Below are positions 38,451-48,117 of a DNA stretch of 64,000 nucleotides, piece after piece. The translations under genes and the position numbers were made by a program. The first letter of the stretch is position 1. Every line of letters begins with the position of its first letter. The stretch is from Bacteroidota bacterium (GTDB taxonomy: Bacteria > Bacteroidota > Bacteroidia > Chitinophagales > Chitinophagaceae): positions 186,001-250,000 of the forward strand of contig JAFDXN010000031.1 in assembly GCA_018267915.1 (NCBI GenBank), given 5' to 3'. The notes under the pieces are model-generated. The model saw only the letters and a list, made by a program, of their open reading frames with translations, was not told where the DNA came from and did no database searches.

Positions 38451-39551
38451 ATGAAGGTTAAAGACATTATTGCCGCCATTGAAGAAGCTGCGGCATCCAT
38501 ATACCAGGAGAGTTATGACAATAGCGGTTTGCAGGTAGGTGACCCGGATGATGAAGTGAGGGGTGTGTTGATATCGCTGGACGTGACAGAAGCCGTGCTG
38601 CAGGAAGCGATCGACAGGGGTTGTAATATGATAGTGGCACACCATCCGCTGATATTTTCGGGTATTAAACGGCTATCCGGGCGCAATTACGTAGAGCGCG
38701 TCGTGATCAAAGCCATCAGGAATAACATTAGTATTTATGCCGCCCACACCAATCTTGATAATATGAGCCATGGAGTGAATGCTAAAATAGCAGAGAAGCT
38801 TGGGCTGATAGATATAAAGATACTGGCGCCCATGAAGGATACGCTCAGGAAGCTATACACCTATGTGCCAACCGGCGCGGCAGAGGCAGTAAAGGATGCC
38901 TTGTTTGCTGCAGGTGCGGGGCAGATAGCCGAGTACAGCGAGTGCAGCTTTGGAGTAAGCGGCACGGGAACCTTTCGGCCTTCAGCTAATGCCAACCCCA
39001 TTATCGGGCAGCCTGGCGGGGCAAGGGAAGAGGTAAACGAACTGAAGATCGAAGTGATCGTTCCCAAACACAGGGAATCGCAAATATTGCAAGCTCTTTT
39101 TAAAGCCCATCCATATGAGGAAGTTGCATATGAAATGATCGCATTGCTCAATAATAACCAGGAAATAGGCGCCGGGATGGTGGGCTTGCTGTCTGAACCA
39201 ATGGAGGAAAAGGATTTTTTAAACCTTTTAAAGCAGGAAATGGGCGCAGACTGTATAAGGTACACGGCGTTAAGGGGCAAAAAGGTAAACAAGGTAGCCC
39301 TATGCGGTGGTTCGGGTAGCTTTTTGCTCAGGGATGCCATAGCAGCAGGTGCCGATTTCTTCGTGACTGCGGACTTTAAATATCACCAATTTTTTGATGC
39401 TGAGGGGCGAATCGTGATAGCAGATATAGGTCATTACGAGAGCGAACAATTCACCGGGGAAATATTTAAGGCTATACTTAACAAAAAATTCCCTAATTTT
39501 GCCACTCTTTTATCAAATTTATCCACCAATCCCGTAAAATATTTTTGCTGA
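38451..39551 (+). CDS. Nif3-like dinuclear metal-centre protein (YqfO/YbgI type)
   Basis: A 366-residue Nif3/DUF34 protein. ATG 38451 begins MKVKDIIAAIEEAAASIYQESYDN, matching the family N-terminus; an upstream in-frame start lies within the neighbouring divergent gene. Metal-ligand motifs are VAHHPLIFSGIKRL, YAAHTNLDN and, near the end, DIGHYESEQFTGEI. The middle part (residues 125-260) is the YqfO-type insert. The dinuclear metal centre is proposed to act in nucleotide or GTP cyclohydrolase-like chemistry; the real role is unsettled. The next gene starts 1 base after its stop. Confidence 0.9.
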   Translation: MKVKDIIAAIEEAAASIYQESYDNSGLQVGDPDDEVRGVLISLDVTEAVLQEAIDRGCNMIVAHHPLIFSGIKRLSGRNYVERVVIKAIRNNISIYAAHTNLDNMSHGVNAKIAEKLGLIDIKILAPMKDTLRKLYTYVPTGAAEAVKDALFAAGAGQIAEYSECSFGVSGTGTFRPSANANPIIGQPGGAREEVNELKIEVIVPKHRESQILQALFKAHPYEEVAYEMIALLNNNQEIGAGMVGLLSEPMEEKDFLNLLKQEMGADCIRYTALRGKKVNKVALCGGSGSFLLRDAIAAGADFFVTADFKYHQFFDAEGRIVIADIGHYESEQFTGEIFKAILNKKFPNFATLLSNLSTNPVKYFC

Positions 39552-39552
39552 T

Positions 39553-40314
39553 ATGGCTACTGTAAAAGACTTTTCGGTTGAAGAGAAGCTGATAGCGGTT
39601 CTGACACTGCAGAAGATCGATTCTAAAATAGATGAGATCAAAACCCTGAAGGGCGAGCTGCCTATGGAGGTTAAGGACCTTGAGGACGAAATAGAGGGTT
39701 TGCAGACACGTATTCAGAACATTGATGCCGACATCAACGGTATCAACAACTTCATCGAAACCAAGAATAATGCGAAGAAGGAATCGGCGGCGCTCATAAA
39801 GAAATATGAGAAGCAGCAGGATAACGTGAAGAACAATCGTGAGTTCGAAGCGATCAATAAAGAGATCGAAATGCAGGAACTTGAGGTGAAGCTGAACGAA
39901 AAGCACATCAAGGACGCTAACATAGAGCTGAAAGAACGTGCTAACCAACGCATAAAGACAGAAGAGAAGATCGCTGAGGTGGAAGAATCGCTGAAAGCAA
40001 AAAGGGCTGAGCTTGAGAAGATCATTACCGATACTGAAAAAGAAGAAAAGGTGTTGAGCGAGAAGTCTGATGCAGCTAAGGAAAAGGTTGATCCGCGCCT
40101 TTTAAGCGCTTACGAGCGTATACGCCACAGCTATCGCAATGGGCTGGCCGTTGTGCCTATCCATCGCGATTCATGCGGCGGTTGTTTTAATGTAATACCA
40201 CCACAGCGCCAATCGGAAATACGCCAGCGTAAGAAGATCATTGTATGCGAACATTGTGGCCGCGTATTAGTTGACAATGATCTGAACGAGCAGGTAAAAG
40301 TTGCTGATAAATAG
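39553..40314 (+). CDS. Coiled-coil protein with C4 zinc ribbon
   Basis: A 253-residue protein. Residues 20-175 are a long charged coiled coil, rich in Glu and Lys. The C-terminal part has a zinc ribbon made by CGGCFNVIP and CEHCGRV. The layout is that of the CT398/CdsZ family, which is linked with transcription or RpoN-related regulation in some bacteria; its role here is unknown. It is likely translated with Nif3, since only one base separates the genes. Confidence 0.85.
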   Translation: MATVKDFSVEEKLIAVLTLQKIDSKIDEIKTLKGELPMEVKDLEDEIEGLQTRIQNIDADINGINNFIETKNNAKKESAALIKKYEKQQDNVKNNREFEAINKEIEMQELEVKLNEKHIKDANIELKERANQRIKTEEKIAEVEESLKAKRAELEKIITDTEKEEKVLSEKSDAAKEKVDPRLLSAYERIRHSYRNGLAVVPIHRDSCGGCFNVIPPQRQSEIRQRKKIIVCEHCGRVLVDNDLNEQVKVADK

Positions 40315-40337
40315 ACAGTTTGAATATAATTATATTT

Positions 40338-40367
40338 AAAAAGGAGCCTCTTACAGGCTCCTTTTTT
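40338..40367 (+). terminator. Intrinsic terminator after the zinc-ribbon gene
   Basis: A 12-bp stem (AAAAAGGAGCCT at 40338-40349 with AGGCTCCTTTTT at 40355-40366), a CTTAC loop and further T residues. Confidence 0.8.
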
Positions 40368-40429
40368 GCGCTACGGTGATACTTTTTCGAATTTTAAGTT
40401 TTCCATTTTACACTATATAGGAATTAGCT

Positions 40430-40437
40430 TAGGTTTG
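40430..40437 (+). promoter_or_regulatory. -7 element upstream of etfB
   Basis: TAGGTTTG matches TAnnTTTG, with TTTA located 19 bases upstream (40407-40410) in place of TTTG. It lies 49 bases before the etfB ATG and after the terminator of the upstream gene. Confidence 0.5.
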
Positions 40438-40486
40438 CAGCTGTTTTCGATCCCTGTAATGTTTTAAAAATAAATCCACTTTTCAG

Positions 40487-41230
40487 ATGAAGATATTAGT
40501 TTGTATCAGCCAGGTGCCTGACACGACAACTAAGATTGCATTTGCCGACAACAATACGCATTTCAGTACGCAAGGTGTGCAGTTCATTATCAATCCTTAC
40601 GATGAATGGTATGCATTGGTACGTGCACTGGAGTTGAAAGAAAGCGGTGTGGCTAATACTGTTAACCTGGTGACTGTTGGTAAGGCCGATGCTGAACCGG
40701 TGATCCGTAAGGCACTTGCACTTGGCGGCGATGAGGCCATACGCATCGATACAGACAGCAGCGATCCGTACGTTGTGGCAGCCCAAATAGCAGCCTATGC
40801 AAAGTCTGAGAATTACGATCTGGTTCTTTGCGGTAAAGAATCCATCGATTATAATAACGGTGTTACCGGGGCTATGCTGGCCGAAATGCTCGACATGAAC
40901 TACGTAGGCTTTGCAACAAAGCTCGATATGACTGGCAGCACCGCGATCGTGAAACGCGAAATAGAAGGTGGTGAAGAAACGGATGCCTGCAGCCTGCCGC
41001 TGGTGGTGTCTTGCCAAAAGGGCATGGCCGAAGCACGTATCCCAAATATGCGTGGTATCATGGCAGCCCGTACCAAGCCGCTGAAGGTTGTAGCCGCTGC
41101 CGATGTACAGCCTGTAAGCAACATCGTATCATACGAACTGCCGCCGGCAAAAACAGGTGTGAAGATGATCAATCCTGAAAATATGGATGAGCTCGTGAGC
41201 CTATTGCATACCGAAGCAAAAGTGATCTAA
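40487..41230 (+). CDS. etfB: Electron transfer flavoprotein beta subunit
   Basis: A 247-residue EtfB. It forms a heterodimer with EtfA and carries electrons from acyl-CoA dehydrogenases. The start MKILVCISQVPDTTTKIAF and the AMP-binding segment DLVLCGKESIDYNNGVTGAMLAEM are clear family marks. It precedes etfA by 37 bases. The sequence gives no sign of the electron-bifurcating form. Confidence 0.93.
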   Translation: MKILVCISQVPDTTTKIAFADNNTHFSTQGVQFIINPYDEWYALVRALELKESGVANTVNLVTVGKADAEPVIRKALALGGDEAIRIDTDSSDPYVVAAQIAAYAKSENYDLVLCGKESIDYNNGVTGAMLAEMLDMNYVGFATKLDMTGSTAIVKREIEGGEETDACSLPLVVSCQKGMAEARIPNMRGIMAARTKPLKVVAAADVQPVSNIVSYELPPAKTGVKMINPENMDELVSLLHTEAKVI

Positions 41231-41267
41231 CAATATTCAATAAGCAATCTACAATATTCAATACAAG

Positions 41268-42245
41268 ATGTCTGTAATAGTATTAGCGGAACATACACAG
41301 GGAACTTTCAGAAAGAAGACCTTTGAAGCAGTGCAATATGCTGCTGCTATAGCGCAGAGCATGGGCGCAAGCGTTACTGCAGTTGCTTTGGGCAGCGTAG
41401 CTGATAGCGAATTGCAAAGCCTGGGCCAATATGGCGCGGCAAAAGTGCTGCATGTGGCCGATGCGAACCTTGATAATTTCAGCTCGCGCGCGTATACAAA
41501 AGCATTGGTTACAGTTGCACAGAAAGAGGGTGCAAAAGTGATCGTGGCCTTACATGATGTGAGCGGCAAGGCTGTAGCTCCACGTGTGGCCGCCCAGTTG
41601 AAAGCAGGTATGGTAGCCGGTGCCGTATCACATCCTGATCTGTCGAAAGGGTTTGTGATAAAAAAGACCGTATTTTCAGGTAAAGCTTTCGCCTTTGTCA
41701 ATATCACTAGCGATGTTAAAGTGGTAACACTGATGCCTAACACATTTGCTGTAACGAAAGGCGAGGGTACTGCAAACGTTGAAAAGCTGGATGTAAATTT
41801 CGACGATAAAGACTTTGGTATAACTGTGAAGGAGGTGAATAAGGTAACGGGCACTGTTCCGCTCACCGAGGCTGAGCTGGTAGTATCAGGCGGTCGCGGA
41901 ATGAAGGGGCCGGAGAACTGGCATATACTTGAGGACCTTGCTGGTTCTTTGGGTGCCGCCCTGGCATGTTCCCGCCCTGTGGCTGACTCGCACTGGCGCC
42001 CGCACCATGAGCATGTGGGCCAAACGGGGGGCACTATCCGTCCCAACCTGTACATAGCAGTTGGCATTTCAGGTGCTATCCAACACCTGGCCGGTGTTAA
42101 CGGTTCAAAAACCATCGTTGTCATCAATAAGGATCCTGAAGCGCCATTCTTCAAGGCTGCAGATTATGGCGTAGTTGGCGACGCGATGGAAATAGTGCCC
42201 AGGTTAACTGAAGCAGTAAAGAAATTCAGGGAAAGCCACAATTAA
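41268..42245 (+). CDS. etfA: Electron transfer flavoprotein alpha subunit
   Basis: A 325-residue EtfA, which binds FAD. The C-terminal FAD domain has VVSGGRGMKGPENWHILEDLA, the arginine motif CSRPVADSHWRP, and the binding strands GQTGGTIRPNLYIAVGISGAIQHLAG and VVINKDPEAPFF. These match the conserved EtfA signature. It follows etfB and ends with its own terminator. Confidence 0.94.
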   Translation: MSVIVLAEHTQGTFRKKTFEAVQYAAAIAQSMGASVTAVALGSVADSELQSLGQYGAAKVLHVADANLDNFSSRAYTKALVTVAQKEGAKVIVALHDVSGKAVAPRVAAQLKAGMVAGAVSHPDLSKGFVIKKTVFSGKAFAFVNITSDVKVVTLMPNTFAVTKGEGTANVEKLDVNFDDKDFGITVKEVNKVTGTVPLTEAELVVSGGRGMKGPENWHILEDLAGSLGAALACSRPVADSHWRPHHEHVGQTGGTIRPNLYIAVGISGAIQHLAGVNGSKTIVVINKDPEAPFFKAADYGVVGDAMEIVPRLTEAVKKFRESHN

Positions 42246-42265
42246 TAGTTTCGTAACATTTTCTT

Positions 42266-42297
42266 AAGCCATTTTACAGACGTAAAATGGCTTTTTC
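42266..42297 (+). terminator. Intrinsic terminator after etfBA
   Basis: A 12-bp perfect stem (AAGCCATTTTAC at 42266-42277 with GTAAAATGGCTT at 42282-42293), an AGAC loop and a T-run. Confidence 0.8.
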
Positions 42298-42502
42298 ATT
42301 GTTCCCGTAAGTTATCCACATTTTAAAGCAAAATAGGATACAAAGTTATTTTTTCAATCCGCGTATTTCATTGATTTATAGTGACAAAATTGTCTCACGG
42401 GTTATGGAAAAATTTATATTTAAAAAAACATAACGAAAATTGCGTTTGTATTATTAAATTCAGTACTTTAGTTCTGAGTTTTTGTATAATAATCCGTACC
42501 GT

Positions 42503-44611
42503 ATGAACAAAAAGTACTTGCTGTTATTTGTTATTGCTTTATGTTGTTTTTTCAGCAGATCGCAGGCGCAAATGTATTACTATCTCGTCGCGCCTATCAC
42601 AGCTACATACACACCGGTAGCTGGCACCCCCATCAGCGTGACCGGCACCATGAACGATGGCTATGCCACAGGCATTCCGATAGGATTTAACTTTTATTTT
42701 GATGGCAGTCCCACCCCGTATACTACAGTTGATGTAAGTACGAACGGTTTTGCTTCGCTGGGAAGCCCATTAACGAATTCAACACCGGCCAATAACCTCA
42801 CAAGCGGATTAATTGGCCCTCCCAACAGCAGGCCGATTGTTGCCCCTCTATGGGATGATCTGGACCTTACGGCGTTCGGTGGCGCAATGAGCTATGCTAC
42901 TACGGGCTCAGCCCCCAACCGCGTGTTTACAGTTGAATGGTCAAATGTAACCTGGCCGTATGCCGCGAGTAATACCAGCGCAACTGCGACGCTCTCTTTC
43001 GAAATGAAATTCTATGAGACTACCAACTATATAGATTTTATTTACAACAATATTGCAACAAGTCCTTCTACGGGTTCTCAGTCGGCCTCTATCGGACTTG
43101 CTGAGACTGGGAACGGTAGTTTTATCTCGCTGAACAGCACCGGTGCAAATCCTGCGACCAGTTATGCTACCGAAACCAGCACGGTCAATGGTGTGTTTGT
43201 ATCTGGTACTGTTTATCACTTCGAATACTGTCCTCCGCCTACGCTTACGCATAGCAATGTAACGATCAATAGTTTTGTTTCGACATGGACGCCAACGATA
43301 GCCGGGCAGTATGATTACGCAATGGATAGCGTATGGACGGCTAACCCGGTTAACTGGATACCGACCACCAACCTGACAAGAACATTCACGAACCTCATGC
43401 CAAACTCGACATATTACGTATATGTGAGGTCGAATTGCGGCAATAATCACACTTCTCCCTGGGTAATAGATACCATACATACACTGATGCTGCCGCCTTG
43501 TCTTGCACCTTTGGGATTGACTGTATTTGGGGTCACGTATACGACAGCCGACTTCGTTTGGACTTCAGTTCCCGGAGCGATGAGTTATCAATGGGTACTG
43601 GACCAGAGTCCTGTAACTCCTTTCGTACAAGGTACCCCTACGGCGCTTACTTATCACTGGGCAACTGGCTTGCAACCGAATACTACGTATTATTTCCACC
43701 TGCGCACAGATTGTAGTTGGTATCCAACTGATACGTCGGCATGGGAAACCGTTTCTTTCACTACCATGCCGTTGCCACCATGTCCGATGCCAACAGGTCT
43801 TTATTCAAACAACGTAACCAATACTACCGCGGACCTCGGTTGGAACTCACAGTCGGGCATAATTGGTTGGGAGTTTGCACTCGACCTGGTGCCGGCGAAC
43901 CCGGTGGTAGGTGCACTGAGTACTACCAATTCGATTACGGCGACGGGTCTTACTTCGCTTACACAGTATTACCTGCACGTCCGCACGGACTGCAGTACCT
44001 ATCCTAACGATACTTCAGGCTGGGCATTATATTCGTTCATAACAGGCCCCGACAGTTGTACCCAACCAACTAACCTGCAATTATCGTTTGTCGACCAGTT
44101 CACGGCTTTCGCCAGCTGGAATGCTGCACCGGGTGCTTACGGATATGAATACCTTGTGAACCAGGATCCGAATCCGCCCACTTCCGGTGGTACGCCAACC
44201 TTCTCTACATTCCATAGTATTACCGGCCTGGCGTCCAGCACTATGTACTATTTGCATGTTCGGACGGTCTGCGACACCGCTTATTACGGTAATAATTACA
44301 CCCAGTGGATCGTGGATTCTTTCCAAACCCAACCTGGTCTTTCGGTCAGCAATGTTGTGGGTAATGGTGATTTCATAGTAGCAGCCTATCCGAACCCGGT
44401 ATCGAACACCGCGACAGTTTCGATAGTCGGTACACAGAAGGGAAGCAGTGCGCTCAAACTGATGGATATTACAGGCAAGCTGATTAAGGCAATACCTGTA
44501 GATGGCAGAGAGCGTATAACGATAGATATGGCTGATCTGTCAGCCGGCTTGTATCTCCTGAGATATAGTGATGACGAGCAGTCTTACACACTCAGATTGA
44601 CGAAACAGTAG
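42503..44611 (+). CDS. Large secreted fibronectin-repeat protein with T9SS sorting domain
   Basis: A 702-residue surface protein. The start at 42503 begins MNKKYLLLFVIALCCFFSRSQAQ, a signal peptide; a longer TTG frame from 42482 is less likely. The N-terminal 230 residues are a beta-rich region of the kind seen before Ig/FN3 repeats. Three or four fibronectin type III repeats follow (residues about 240-610), each with ITGLxxxTxYYxHVRTxC-like text such as TGLQPNTTYYFHLRTDC. The protein ends with a type A T9SS sorting domain (AYPNPVSNTATVSI ... GLYLLRYSDDEQSYTLRLTKQ). The product is expected on the cell surface, possibly adhesive. A second, broken copy of the sorting domain follows. Confidence 0.85.
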   Translation: MNKKYLLLFVIALCCFFSRSQAQMYYYLVAPITATYTPVAGTPISVTGTMNDGYATGIPIGFNFYFDGSPTPYTTVDVSTNGFASLGSPLTNSTPANNLTSGLIGPPNSRPIVAPLWDDLDLTAFGGAMSYATTGSAPNRVFTVEWSNVTWPYAASNTSATATLSFEMKFYETTNYIDFIYNNIATSPSTGSQSASIGLAETGNGSFISLNSTGANPATSYATETSTVNGVFVSGTVYHFEYCPPPTLTHSNVTINSFVSTWTPTIAGQYDYAMDSVWTANPVNWIPTTNLTRTFTNLMPNSTYYVYVRSNCGNNHTSPWVIDTIHTLMLPPCLAPLGLTVFGVTYTTADFVWTSVPGAMSYQWVLDQSPVTPFVQGTPTALTYHWATGLQPNTTYYFHLRTDCSWYPTDTSAWETVSFTTMPLPPCPMPTGLYSNNVTNTTADLGWNSQSGIIGWEFALDLVPANPVVGALSTTNSITATGLTSLTQYYLHVRTDCSTYPNDTSGWALYSFITGPDSCTQPTNLQLSFVDQFTAFASWNAAPGAYGYEYLVNQDPNPPTSGGTPTFSTFHSITGLASSTMYYLHVRTVCDTAYYGNNYTQWIVDSFQTQPGLSVSNVVGNGDFIVAAYPNPVSNTATVSIVGTQKGSSALKLMDITGKLIKAIPVDGRERITIDMADLSAGLYLLRYSDDEQSYTLRLTKQ

Positions 44612-44631
44612 CAAGAGTTATATTAATTAAT

Positions 44632-44660
44632 AAAGGCCGCCGGATCCCCCGGCGGCCTTT
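44632..44660 (+). terminator. Intrinsic terminator after the FN3 protein
   Basis: A 12-bp stem (AAAGGCCGCCGG at 44632-44643 with CCGGCGGCCTTT at 44649-44660) and an ATCCC loop, followed by TAG TT. High GC in the stem and T-rich end fit a strong terminator. Confidence 0.8.
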
Positions 44661-44700
44661 TAGTTAAATGCACTTCGGTCTGTGATATCAGTGTCCACCC

Positions 44701-44883
44701 GTACAATTTTTCAAATTGATCACTGATTCCTTTAATACAGCGCCTGATTTGCAGCTGATCAGGTTGCTTACTGACGGAACACCTCAGTTATCACCGGATA
44801 TGCACAATTACACCAACGGAATGTACCTGTTGCGTTATGCCGACAATGCACAAACTTATACTTTGCGTATTGTGAAACAATAG
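44701..44883 (+). pseudogene. Orphan T9SS C-terminal sorting domain fragment
   Basis: Reading in the frame that ends at the TAG of 44881-44883 gives, from about 44746, LQLIRLLTDGTPQL, then NGMYLLRYADNAQTYTLRIVKQ. The last 22 residues closely match the end of the preceding secreted protein (GLYLLRYSDDEQSYTLRLTKQ). Only about 60 residues are open, there is no start of its own, and a strong terminator sits between it and the gene upstream. It looks like the leftover of a second, otherwise deleted paralogue. A fusion with a lost gene upstream is likely. Confidence 0.7.
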
Positions 44884-44903
44884 CTCATTCCGATGTTATC
44901 ATA

Positions 44904-44944
44904 AAACGTGAAAGCCCCTGCAATAGCAAGGGGCTTTCACGTTT
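44904..44944. terminator. Long perfect terminator hairpin between the fragment and infB
   Basis: A 16-bp perfect stem (AAACGTGAAAGCCCCT at 44904-44919 with 44929-44944) around a 9-base loop. It lies 17 bases before the stop of infB on the opposite strand, and its T-rich arms let it work for both strands. Confidence 0.8.
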
Positions 44945-44960
44945 AAATAATATCTGAATA

Positions 44961-47900
44961 TCAGAGTGTTCGTTTCACTTCTACTTCATCATATCCTTCG
45001 ATAATGTCACCTACGCGCACATCGTTGTAGTTCTTGATCGACAAACCGCATTCATATCCTGCGTTTACTTCCTTCACGTCGTCTTTAAAGCGCTTCAGGG
45101 ACGCCAGTTCACCGTTGTAGACAACGATACCGTCGCGCACCAGGTTCAGCTTGGTGTTGCGGGTCATCTTACCATCAAGCACATAACAACCGGCAATAGT
45201 GCCAACGCCGCTGATCTTGAAGATGTCGCGTACCTCGATATTGCATACCACCTTCTTCTCGATCTTAGGTTCAAGCAGGCCTTCCATTGCACTCTTGATC
45301 TCTTCGATCGCGTCGTAAATGATGGAATAAGTACGTATCTCGATATTTTCCTGCTCCGCCAGTCTTGCCGCCTGCATTGACGGACGCACCTGGAAGCCAA
45401 GAATGATAGCGTCAGACGCTGTAGCCAACAATACGTCGCTCTCTGTTATCTGCCCCACACCTTTGTGTACTACATTCACGGCCACTTCTTCGGTTGACAG
45501 CTTTTGCAGTGAGTCACTCAATGCTTCTACAGAACCGTCAAAGTCGCCTTTGATGATGATGCTGAGTTCTTTAAAGTTGCCTAATGCCAGGCGGCGTCCG
45601 ATCTCATCAAGCGTGATATGCTTGCGAGCCCGTATACCCTGCTCACGCATGATCTGTGCACGATGATTGGCCATATCTTTTGCTTCATCCTCATCTTCAT
45701 ACACCTTGAATTTCTCACCGGCTTGTGGTGCACCGTTGAGGCCTAATACCTGTACCGGCGCCGAGGGCCCTGCTTTCTCCACGCGTTGCCCGCGTTCGTT
45801 GAACATTGCCTTGATCTTACCGAAGTATTGACCGCAAACGATCATATCGCCCTGCTCCAATGTGCCGTTCTGTACCAGGATCGTCGCCTGGTAACCACGG
45901 CCTTTATCAAGAGACGCTTCTATTACACTACCGGTAGCAAAGCGGTCAGGGTTTGCCTTCAATTCCAGTAACTCGGCCTCGAGACCTATCTTTTCAAGCA
46001 GCAGGTCGATGTTGAGACCCTTCTTCGCCGATATCTCCTGGCTCTGGAACTTGCCTCCCCAATCTTCCACCAATATATTCATATTGGCGAGTTGCTCTTT
46101 TATTTTTTCAGGGTTAGCTCCTTCTTTATCTATTTTATTGATCGCAAAGATCATGGGCAGGTTGGCTGCCTGTGCGTGCGATATCGCTTCCTTGGTTTGC
46201 GGCATTATCGCATCGTCTGCAGCTACCACTATCACAGCTACGTCTGCAGCTTTGGCACCACGTGCACGCATCGCGGTGAACGCTTCGTGACCCGGTGTAT
46301 CAAGGAACGTTATCTTTTTGTGCGAGGCTGTTTCCACCTGGTAAGCACCTATGTGCTGTGTAATGCCGCCGGCTTCACCTGCCACCACATTGGCGCTGCG
46401 GATATAGTCGAGCAGCGATGTCTTACCATGATCAACGTGGCCCATAATTGTAACGATCGGCGCGCGGGGTTCCAGGTCCTCCTCATTATCTTCGATATCC
46501 TCTTCCTCTTCGGTTTCCTGTTCCAGGTTGATGAATTCTACATCGTAACCAAATTCGCTGGATACCAGTTCTATTACCTCCGCATCAAGACGCTGGTTGA
46601 TAGACACCATAATGCCCAGGCTCATACACTTGCTGATCACGTCCGCAAAGCTTACATCCAGAAGGTTTGCCAGTTCGCTCACCGAGATGAATTCTGTAAC
46701 CTGTATTACATTGTCCTGCTCCGCATTTTCTGCAGCGGCGCGTTTCTCGGCCATTTCATCGCGCTTACTGCGGCGATATTTTGATTTTGTATTCTTACCG
46801 CGGGTAGAGCCGCTAAGTTTGGCTTGTGTTTCGCGGATCTTGTCCTGTATAGCTTTGGTATCTATTTCCTGCTGCTGGGGGGTTAGCGCGCCCTTTTGTC
46901 CGCGCCTGTGCTCACTACGCTGCGTACCGCTGCGGCTCGGCCCGCCGCCACGCTGGTTAAAGCCACCACCACCGCCACCACGGTTTTGGCCAAAGCCGCC
47001 TTGCTGTCCGCCACCGCGTTGATCTCTGCGGTCGCGGTTCTGGCCACCTTGTCCTTGTCCTTGTCCGCCACCTTGTCCTTGCTGGTCAGGCTTAAAGGTT
47101 TCCGGTTTTTTCTGTACCGGTATGCGTTTGCGGTTGCGTTTTTCTTTGCTGTCTCCCTTTGAGCCGGCATTGCCATTGTCTACCGGCAGGTCTATTTTTC
47201 CTATTATTTTCGGCCCTTCCAGTTTAGGGGCCTTCATTTGTATGTGCTCGGGCTTAGCCTCTTCCTCTATTTCAGGCTGCGGTGCCGGGGCAGTCGGCAG
47301 CGCTTCAGGGAAGGGTATTTCAGCCTCCGGAGCTTGAGCTTTTTTACCTTTCTTGGTTTCTTTCGCTTTTTCCTCGGCCGCAGCAGCATCTTCGGTTTCT
47401 TCGCCCTTCTTCTTTGTTGTGGTCTTTTTCGGTTTCGAGGCGGCATTCACATCCTCGAGGTTGATCTTACCCAATATGTTAGGGCCTCCAAGTTTCGGAG
47501 CCTTCACCTCGATATGACCTTCTTCTTTGCTTTCTTCTGGCTTTGCCTCTACCTTGGGCTCTTCTTCCCTGGCAGTAGGCTTTTGAAGTTCCACCTCGGG
47601 CGCTACCGGCGGTTTTTCTTTCGCGGGCTCTACAGCTTTTGGCTTTTCCTCTTTCTTTTTTTCTGCTACCGGCGCTGCAACCTCAGGTTCGTCTTTTTTG
47701 TCCCTCGATGTCAGGTCCAGCTCCTCCTTGTTTTTCTTCAGGTTGTCCAGGAGCGAACCTTTGGGCAATGCGATCTCCTCACTCTTGCGTTTGGCCGCTT
47801 TGTCTTGTGCAAACTCGGCCTGCAGAGCGTCGTACATCTCCTCGGTTAGCTTAGTGTTTGGATTGCTGGCATTTATTTCAAATCCTTTATGGGTCAGGAA

Positions 47901-47978
47901 TTCCACGAGGGTTTCCTTACCGATATTGAATTCTTTGGCTGCTGCCAGCAACCTTGGTGTCTTACTTACTGTTGCCAT
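44961..47978 (-). CDS. infB: Translation initiation factor IF-2
   Basis: A 1005-residue IF-2, which places initiator tRNA on the ribosome with GTP. The N-terminal 400 residues are low-complexity: charged Lys/Glu-rich, then a Gly/Gln/Arg-rich run (about residues 300-350) with many short GGG and GQ units. The G domain has [23 protein letters not shown] and NKIDKEG. IF2-C and C2 domains follow and the end is [16 protein letters not shown]. It is the last gene of rimP-nusA-infB and is terminated by the 44904-44944 hairpin. The long N-terminus is typical of Bacteroidota IF-2. Confidence 0.95.
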   Translation of the reverse strand: MATVSKTPRLLAAAKEFNIGKETLVEFLTHKGFEINASNPNTKLTEEMYDALQAEFAQDKAAKRKSEEIALPKGSLLDNLKKNKEELDLTSRDKKDEPEVAAPVAEKKKEEKPKAVEPAKEKPPVAPEVELQKPTAREEEPKVEAKPEESKEEGHIEVKAPKLGGPNILGKINLEDVNAASKPKKTTTKKKGEETEDAAAAEEKAKETKKGKKAQAPEAEIPFPEALPTAPAPQPEIEEEAKPEHIQMKAPKLEGPKIIGKIDLPVDNGNAGSKGDSKEKRNRKRIPVQKKPETFKPDQQGQGGGQGQGQGGQNRDRRDQRGGGQQGGFGQNRGGGGGGFNQRGGGPSRSGTQRSEHRRGQKGALTPQQQEIDTKAIQDKIRETQAKLSGSTRGKNTKSKYRRSKRDEMAEKRAAAENAEQDNVIQVTEFISVSELANLLDVSFADVISKCMSLGIMVSINQRLDAEVIELVSSEFGYDVEFINLEQETEEEEDIEDNEEDLEPRAPIVTIMGHVDHGKTSLLDYIRSANVVAGEAGGITQHIGAYQVETASHKKITFLDTPGHEAFTAMRARGAKAADVAVIVVAADDAIMPQTKEAISHAQAANLPMIFAINKIDKEGANPEKIKEQLANMNILVEDWGGKFQSQEISAKKGLNIDLLLEKIGLEAELLELKANPDRFATGSVIEASLDKGRGYQATILVQNGTLEQGDMIVCGQYFGKIKAMFNERGQRVEKAGPSAPVQVLGLNGAPQAGEKFKVYEDEDEAKDMANHRAQIMREQGIRARKHITLDEIGRRLALGNFKELSIIIKGDFDGSVEALSDSLQKLSTEEVAVNVVHKGVGQITESDVLLATASDAIILGFQVRPSMQAARLAEQENIEIRTYSIIYDAIEEIKSAMEGLLEPKIEKKVVCNIEVRDIFKISGVGTIAGCYVLDGKMTRNTKLNLVRDGIVVYNGELASLKRFKDDVKEVNAGYECGLSIKNYNDVRVGDIIEGYDEVEVKRTL

Positions 47979-48117
47979 TCGTTAATTTAGTCAAAAAAAT
48001 ATTTCTCTTCGTTTTAGCCCGGCTTTACAAAACGTACAAACCTAAGCATTTTTTGGCCGATATACGCCCCGGATAATGCTGCCACGAAGATTATATCTTT
48101 ATGACAACATATTATGC

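Noticed and set aside
46883..47176. Gly/Ala-rich frames opposite the low-complexity part of infB
   Set aside because: They arise from the Gly/Gln-rich codon composition of IF-2 and are not independent genes.
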